Below are positions 6,938 to 11,186 of a DNA stretch of 11,186 bases, one piece after another; within the stretch, counting starts at the first letter, position 1, and every line of letters begins with the position of its first letter. The notes under the pieces are model-generated. The model had not been told where the DNA came from, did not search any database, and saw nothing but the letters and a program-made list of their open reading frames with translations. Origin of the DNA: Proteobacteria bacterium UBA3413 (GTDB lineage: Bacteria; Pseudomonadota; Gammaproteobacteria; Magnimaribacterales; D2472). The stretch spans positions 1 to 11,186 of the forward strand of contig DEOR01000048.1 in the NCBI GenBank assembly GCA_002358345.1. The letters run 5' to 3'. The translations under genes were made by a program, and so were the position numbers.

Positions 6938-8457
6938 TTATAAATAGCCATCTGAGGATAAGGCTTTAAACTTCCATTTCTGACAATTCCTTTTTGTGCG
7001 TCCAATTTTGTTATTGGGATGTCGCTAGGATCAATATTTTTTTCAACCCAGTTTTCCAGCACTGATAGCATGCTCATTTGATCGGGCAGCGCAGAAGGCA
7101 ATTCCCAACAATGACCCATGCCAGGCACTAAGAATAATTTAAAAAAAGTATCAACATTATTTCTGCCCATCTGCTGAGTGACTTTCTCGTAATATTCAAT
7201 AGTTTGTTCTGGTAAGACCAAGGGATCAGCAAGGCCATGCCACATCAATAGCTTCCCCCCTGATATTTGAAATTCTACAAGATTAGCATCCAATGCATCC
7301 AACAGTTCGCTTTGCTGTTTTAGTAAATCTGGATCTTTATCAAAATCAAAGTTCATCGCCGAAAAAGAGTTATCATCAATTGGTAACCCTAAATTTGGCA
7401 GGTAGCCATCTGCAAGAAGAGTGCCTGGCCTTTTTGCATTCTTACTATCCCCGTACCAGTAAGTGAGGTATCTTTCACTACCTGGATTAATACCATAAAA
7501 GAGCTGCTCATTATTTGAATTTACTGGACCTCGATAGAGTTTTGTTAAAGTACTTCTCTCTTCATCAGAAAGACAATCATCTTGTTTCCCATTTTTACAA
7601 GCTTGTATGTCAGTAAGGTTTATGTGGCAAGCATTAGGCTTCTGTATTGCGCCATCTATTTTTCCATCAAGACCATCACATTGACTCAATGAATTCATTT
7701 CTAGCATGCTCACTTTTTTTGCAAAAGCTTCATTTAAGATTGCTTGTCCATATTGATTTGTATTGGACTGAACGACCCAACTTCCAAATATTCCTCCATT
7801 CTGCGTGAGGTTTAGTACTGGGCACCCAGCAATAATGCCATCAAATAATCGGGGGTACACTTGCGCAGCTTTCGCCGCCAGCCTGCCACCATTTGAGCAA
7901 CCTGAAAAGTATGAATGTGTTGGCGTAGATTTGTAGAATGCTTGTATTAAGTCATGTCCAGCATAATAAGTTAGAGGTATTAACTTGTGGGCAAATACTT
8001 CCTCTGCCTCTTTATTATTTCTTGCCCATTCTGCGTCACCAAGATGCTTGCCTTGATGGCCACCATCGGTAGTAATAGCAGCATAACCTTTTGCTAGAGC
8101 GTGATTAATTGCATTGGATTGAGTGGCTCTATCTGGCTCAATTAGGCCGCAGAAACCGCCACAACCAACTTGAAAGAATTTACCATTCCAATTCTTCATG
8201 GGGAGGCGAGCCTCAAAGCCAATGTTAGGCTGAACCACCCCTTTAATTTTACAAAAGACGGGCAGTTCTGCATCTATTGCATCTACCGAAGCAGATGCGA
8301 TGGAAATGTTTCCAAATTTTAGTTTAGCAAGGCTAGTACAATCCGATGAAAAGCTCAGTCCCGAGCAAGATAAGCAAATACATAGGAAATAAAGTTTATT
8401 AAATTCAAACACCTGAAAAAAAATAGCTCTGCATGATTTTGCAGAGCTATAAATCAT
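6934..8457 (-). CDS. Tannase/feruloyl esterase family hydrolase, exported
   Basis: This protein of up to 507 residues belongs to the tannase family of serine esterases, which hydrolyse phenolic esters such as feruloyl, galloyl or terephthalate-type esters. The family's CS-D-HC arrangement is intact: Ser188 in GCSNGGR preceded by Cys187, Asp411 in GLADPLV, and His449 followed by Cys450 in GMGHCW. The two cysteines form the family's characteristic disulfide near the active site. A calcium-site-like CDGLDGKIDG lies at 260-269 in the lid region, and several further cysteines suggest a disulfide-rich exported protein. The ATG at 8457 starts 3 bases after the receptor stop but gives an unusually long, mixed N-terminus with a terminator hairpin in its first codons. 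An in-frame GTG at 8412-8410 (codon 16) would give a cleaner signal peptide (FEFNKLYFLCICLSCSGLSF). Neither start has a good ribosome binding site. Confidence 0.9.
   Translation of the reverse strand: MIYSSAKSCRAIFFQVFEFNKLYFLCICLSCSGLSFSSDCTSLAKLKFGNISIASASVDAIDAELPVFCKIKGVVQPNIGFEARLPMKNWNGKFFQVGCGGFCGLIEPDRATQSNAINHALAKGYAAITTDGGHQGKHLGDAEWARNNKEAEEVFAHKLIPLTYYAGHDLIQAFYKSTPTHSYFSGCSNGGRLAAKAAQVYPRLFDGIIAGCPVLNLTQNGGIFGSWVVQSNTNQYGQAILNEAFAKKVSMLEMNSLSQCDGLDGKIDGAIQKPNACHINLTDIQACKNGKQDDCLSDEERSTLTKLYRGPVNSNNEQLFYGINPGSERYLTYWYGDSKNAKRPGTLLADGYLPNLGLPIDDNSFSAMNFDFDKDPDLLKQQSELLDALDANLVEFQISGGKLLMWHGLADPLVLPEQTIEYYEKVTQQMGRNNVDTFFKLFLVPGMGHCWELPSALPDQMSMLSVLENWVEKNIDPSDIPITKLDAQKGIVRNGSLKPYPQMAIYN
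8416..8450 (-). terminator. Intrinsic terminator / attenuator after TonB receptor
   Basis: On the minus strand an 11-base perfect stem (8440-8450 with 8423-8433) encloses a 6-base loop (8434-8439). It is followed immediately by eight consecutive T residues (complement of the A-run 8416-8423, which shares its last base with the stem). This is a textbook Rho-independent terminator placed just after the receptor stop at 8461-8463. It lies inside the first codons of the esterase frame if that starts at 8457. It would end most receptor transcripts and let only read-through reach the esterase, or else it marks the true esterase start as lying further downstream. Confidence 0.85.
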
Positions 8458-8460
8458 TTT

Positions 8461-10749
8461 TTAGAATCGGTAATCTAATTTGATTGCAATATTTTTTGGC
8501 CTAGCGTAGATAGCATCATAAGCTATTCCATCAAGCGCTCCACCAGAAGCAAGTTTTACAAATGTTCTTGCAAGAGGAATAGTTCCGCCAACTACCTTGA
8601 TTCGCTCATCAGTTAAGTTATCGCCGATCAACGAAATTCTCCATTTACCATCTGAGCTTTCTAAACCAAGCACTAGCCCAACTTTTGAGTAACCACTTTC
8701 TTTGATATTTTTATCAAGGTTGGTAGTGATGAAGTACTCTGATGAATAGTCAATATTTAAATTGGCATCAAAGGCCCAGTTATTTGATAAAACAGTATCG
8801 TATGCAAAACCAGCATTTGCTGTATCTTCAGGCGCAAGAATGACACCAGCACCAGATCTGTCGCAATAAATACCATTTGTGGCAGTTTCTCCATATGCGC
8901 ACTGACTGTTTTTCCAATCAGTAAATTTGTACTCTAGGCTAGCCATAGAAGCATAGAATTCTAAATTGTCAGTAATTAGATATCTGCCTTGCATTTCAAA
9001 ACCATCGAGTTCTGCAGCCGCAGCATTACCTACTTTAAAGCCCAATACACCATCAAAGACACTTGTTTGAAGATTCTCATAGTCAGTTGTGAAGTAGGTG
9101 AAATCAAATGAAGCTCTATCTGATTTCATTTTATAGCCCCATTCAATATTTGTAGCTTCTTCTTCTTCAAACTCCCATCCACCTTCGCTGGAGACGAGAG
9201 GAGTTCCTGGTATTGAGTTACCACGAATATCAAATCCGCCTGCTTTAGAACCTTGTGTGTATGAAACATACATTTGAGAGTTATCAGATAAGTCATAACT
9301 TAATCGGACCATTGGATCGAAAGAGTTTTCGCTTCTGCTGCTTGCTATATTGTGTGGACCAACATTTAAAACAGCTGCCCATAGAACATTTAACAATGGC
9401 GAACCATCTAATGCAGTGCCAGTGCCATCTAAAGTTAACTCTCTACTTCCATCTTTGTCTTCGCTGGAATACCTTGCACCAAGAGTTAAGCTCCATTTGT
9501 CATCAAGATTTATATCAACTTGACCAAAGACTGAGAACATATCTGAAGATTGCGCGTATAGTCTGTCCCAATTTGTTCCGACCAGTAATGAAACTGGAGC
9601 TCCAGCAAGAGCTAAGAATGAGCCTAATGGAACATAATCAGTTACATCAACGTCTGCTGTTTGAAAATATGCGCCAACGATATAATCAACATCTTCGCCA
9701 CCAGGTGAAGTGAAACGAATTTCTTGAGACCACTGGTCGTACTTTTCTGTTTGATTAGTGCCATCTAGTATCTCAAGACCAACATAGTCAACATCAAGCA
9801 CCTCATATGAATCATATTCAACATGACCTGTTATTGAAGTTAGGGTGCCGCCACCATCCATTGGATAGTTAGCAGTTAACACAAAATTGTCCATTGTATT
9901 TTGGCTGAAAGTTTCCCCACTAGATCTAACCCAGTTTTCGTCTGTTTCAACTGCAATGGGTCCAGCAAAAACAAGACCATAGCCATCTTGTGGTGCAAGA
10001 GCTTCCATGGCATAGCCCGTAGAATCAAAGTCAGCTGTTTCAACTTTTAGGTTGTAGTCAATATCTCCAGATGTCCATGCAAGCTGGCCTCTGATGTATG
10101 TTTCATCTCTTTGTGGTTCAAGCCTTTTCATTTTTTGGTTAGTAATCCAACCGTCCATTTCTCTTGTAGAAACAGTTAATCTTCCTAGAACACTTTCAGA
10201 TAGGGCGCCAGACAAAACCAACAATGACTGATCTTCCCCATGTTCAGACTCATGGGATGTAGAGAATTTGCCCTCAAATTCTTCAGTTGGTTTTGCTGAA
10301 GTAACGCTTACAGCTCCACCAATTGCATTTTTACCAAACAAGATAGGCTGAGGACCTCTTAAAACTTCTACTCGTTCCAAGTCAACGAGTGGAGTTCTTG
10401 CTAATTGACTTCTAGGATAAACAATACCATCAAAATTTATAGGTACAGATTGCTCAAAACCTTTATTGGCACCTGATCTAACTCCACGAATAGAAATAGA
10501 TGTATCAATTTGAGTTTCAACCACCATGAAGTTTGGAACAGAGGCTGAAAGTGAGCTTAAGTTATCGATGCTCCTATTTGATATCGTTTCCCCATCTATA
10601 GCTGAGACAGAAATGGGTACATCCTGAAGACTTTGCTCTCTCATTTGTGCAGTCACAATGACTTCTTCAAGAGTTTGAGTGAACGCAATTGGAGATGCGA
10701 TGAAAAGCATGGCTGCTAAAGCCATATTAAGTGAGTATTTGTTTAACAT
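8461..10749 (-). CDS. TonB-dependent outer-membrane receptor
   Basis: This 762-residue TonB-dependent transporter is predicted to bind a ligand at the cell surface and import it into the periplasm with energy from TonB-ExbB-ExbD. A signal peptide covers about residues 1-25 (hydrophobic ALAAMLFIASPIAF). A TonB box EEVIVTAQ is at 28-35. The plug domain follows to about residue 155 and includes DVPISVSAID, ISIRGVRSG and the conserved VEVLRGPQPILFGKNAIGGAVSV (128-150). The rest is a beta-barrel of alternating amphipathic strands ending in the aromatic terminus AIKLDYRF, as expected for BamA recognition. Length is usual for receptors without an N-terminal signalling extension. An AGGGGA ribosome binding site supports the start. 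The ligand cannot be identified from sequence. The adjoining exported esterase suggests an esterified organic compound rather than a siderophore (inference). Confidence 0.95.
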   Translation of the reverse strand: MLNKYSLNMALAAMLFIASPIAFTQTLEEVIVTAQMREQSLQDVPISVSAIDGETISNRSIDNLSSLSASVPNFMVVETQIDTSISIRGVRSGANKGFEQSVPINFDGIVYPRSQLARTPLVDLERVEVLRGPQPILFGKNAIGGAVSVTSAKPTEEFEGKFSTSHESEHGEDQSLLVLSGALSESVLGRLTVSTREMDGWITNQKMKRLEPQRDETYIRGQLAWTSGDIDYNLKVETADFDSTGYAMEALAPQDGYGLVFAGPIAVETDENWVRSSGETFSQNTMDNFVLTANYPMDGGGTLTSITGHVEYDSYEVLDVDYVGLEILDGTNQTEKYDQWSQEIRFTSPGGEDVDYIVGAYFQTADVDVTDYVPLGSFLALAGAPVSLLVGTNWDRLYAQSSDMFSVFGQVDINLDDKWSLTLGARYSSEDKDGSRELTLDGTGTALDGSPLLNVLWAAVLNVGPHNIASSRSENSFDPMVRLSYDLSDNSQMYVSYTQGSKAGGFDIRGNSIPGTPLVSSEGGWEFEEEEATNIEWGYKMKSDRASFDFTYFTTDYENLQTSVFDGVLGFKVGNAAAAELDGFEMQGRYLITDNLEFYASMASLEYKFTDWKNSQCAYGETATNGIYCDRSGAGVILAPEDTANAGFAYDTVLSNNWAFDANLNIDYSSEYFITTNLDKNIKESGYSKVGLVLGLESSDGKWRISLIGDNLTDERIKVVGGTIPLARTFVKLASGGALDGIAYDAIYARPKNIAIKLDYRF

Positions 10750-10758
10750 ATTATATAT

Positions 10759-10764
10759 TCCCCT
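10759..10764 (-). promoter_or_regulatory. Ribosome binding site of TonB receptor
   Basis: The minus strand reads AGGGGA, 9 bases before the ATG at 10749-10747. It is one of the stronger Shine-Dalgarno sequences in the window and fixes the receptor start. Confidence 0.7.
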
Positions 10765-10848
10765 ATAAATTAATATAAAAAATAACTATATCCTAACTTA
10801 GAGGTGAGATGGTTATTTTTTTCTCAAGTATATAATTTTCTGAAAAAA

Positions 10849-10965
10849 CTATTGTCTGATGACATCAATCAGTTCGTCAGGGTTTAGCTCAGCTTTTCTC
10901 AAGCCAAAAAAAATTAATTGTAGATTATAGATTGTGTTGTAAGAAACTCTTAGTTCCTCACTTAG
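10849..10965 (-). other. Short start-less open frame resembling an HTH segment
   Basis: Between a TAA at 10968-10966 and a TAG at 10851-10849 the minus strand is open for 38 codons without an ATG. Its beginning, LSEELRVSYNTIYN, has the spacing of a helix-turn-helix recognition unit (small residues, VS, then T-I-Y). The end, GLRKAELNPDELIDVIRQ, reads as an amphipathic helix. With no start codon or ribosome binding site it cannot be called a gene. It could be the remnant of a regulator or transposase, or chance in AT-rich DNA. Confidence 0.2.
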
Positions 10966-11006
10966 TTAAATATGTTCTATTAACACTATTTATTAATAAT
11001 TAGCAC

Positions 11007-11186
11007 TTAAGCATTTTGCATTAAGTGTTCTAGTAAACTCTCCTGGAACAACTCAAGGATCTCTGGTTCGATGAGATGTCTCATTTTTGAAATAATTTCT
11101 AGTTTACTATTCGGTATTAATTGATGCATCTTATGTGCATCTTTTAATGCAATTATTGGATCATGCTTTCCATGCACAATTAAAGT
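11007..11186 (-). CDS. Alpha/beta hydrolase, C-terminal part (runs off window)
   Basis: The final 59 codons of a hydrolase gene enter from the right edge and stop at a TAA (11009-11007). The segment begins with TLIVHGKHDP, carrying the likely catalytic-acid region, and contains ISKMRHLIEPE with the likely catalytic histidine. It ends in LLEHLMQNA. This is the C-terminal third-to-fifth of an alpha/beta-fold hydrolase; the nucleophile lies outside the window. It is a diverged paralogue of the truncated fragment at the left edge (39 of 59 residues identical, no gaps). It is oriented like the downstream receptor gene but separated from it by 257 bases, so co-transcription is uncertain. Substrate unknown. 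Confidence 0.8.
   Translation of the reverse strand, partial: TLIVHGKHDPIIALKDAHKMHQLIPNSKLEIISKMRHLIEPEILELFQESLLEHLMQNA

Larger units (their letters stand above)
10750..11006. other. Intergenic region upstream of TonB receptor
   Basis: These 257 bases separate the right-hand hydrolase stop from the receptor start and should hold the receptor promoter. TATACT on the minus strand (plus 10827-10832) could be a -10 box, but no good -35 element was seen at the right distance. An 11-base palindrome TGATGACATCA at 10857-10867 could be an operator. The only inverted repeat just after the hydrolase stop is TATTAA/TTAATA (10978-10983 with 10993-10998), too weak and AT-only to be called a terminator. 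A short protein-like open frame (10849-10965) is listed separately. Confidence 0.4.

Noticed and set aside
9255..9713. 152-codon open frame on the plus strand
   Set aside because: It lies wholly inside the TonB receptor on the opposite strand, has no family features or ribosome binding site, and the receptor frame is clearly the coding one.
10885..10920. Possible terminator at GCTT...AAGC followed by an A-run
   Set aside because: The stem is only four bases, and on neither strand does a T-run follow the stem in the proper direction.
1..11186. CRISPR array, tRNA, insertion sequence or intact integrase
   Set aside because: No regularly spaced repeats, cloverleaf-like sequence, transposase motifs or terminal inverted repeats were seen on either strand.

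Overview
The window is AT-rich and densely packed. It carries a TonB-dependent outer-membrane receptor, a secreted tannase-type esterase and several CoA-linked catabolic enzymes. That points to a Gram-negative bacterium with a streamlined genome, most plausibly a marine gammaproteobacterium of the SAR86/SAR92 kind. This placement rests on gene content and base composition only and has not been tested by any search. No rRNA, tRNA, CRISPR array, transposase gene or integrase gene was found.

Layout, left to right. Positions 19-231 (minus) hold a 5'-truncated tail of an alpha/beta hydrolase gene. A 115-base gap with nested inverted repeats leads to an AMP-forming acyl/aryl-CoA ligase (347-2032, plus). 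This runs tail to tail, with a 4-base overlap, into an SCP2-type thiolase (2029-3264, minus). A 99-base divergent promoter region then serves a tight plus-strand operon: a nitronate monooxygenase-family flavoenzyme (3364-4266), a carotenoid-cleavage/lignostilbene-type dioxygenase (4270-5727) and a FadI/FadA-like thiolase that lacks its second catalytic cysteine (5732-6937). The operon ends in another 4-base tail-to-tail overlap, with a tannase/feruloyl-esterase family enzyme (6934-8457, minus). That gene sits directly downstream of a TonB-dependent receptor (8461-10749, minus), with a strong intrinsic terminator between or inside the two. After a 257-base gap the window ends in the C-terminus of a second alpha/beta hydrolase (11007-11186, minus). 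Its last 59 residues are 39/59 identical, without gaps, to the truncated fragment at the left edge.

Working model (inference). The receptor imports an ester-containing, probably aromatic or polyene compound, and the exported esterase cuts it. The iron dioxygenase cleaves a conjugated double bond in the core. The ligase makes the CoA thioester, and the thiolases shorten it, with the flavoenzyme acting on an intermediate. Enoyl-CoA hydratase, hydroxyacyl-CoA dehydrogenase and aldehyde dehydrogenase are absent here, and there is no evident regulator gene, so the pathway would have to be completed elsewhere. The whole block lies between two related hydrolase 3' ends, one of them broken, which suggests it is a discrete cassette inserted at or between hydrolase genes.
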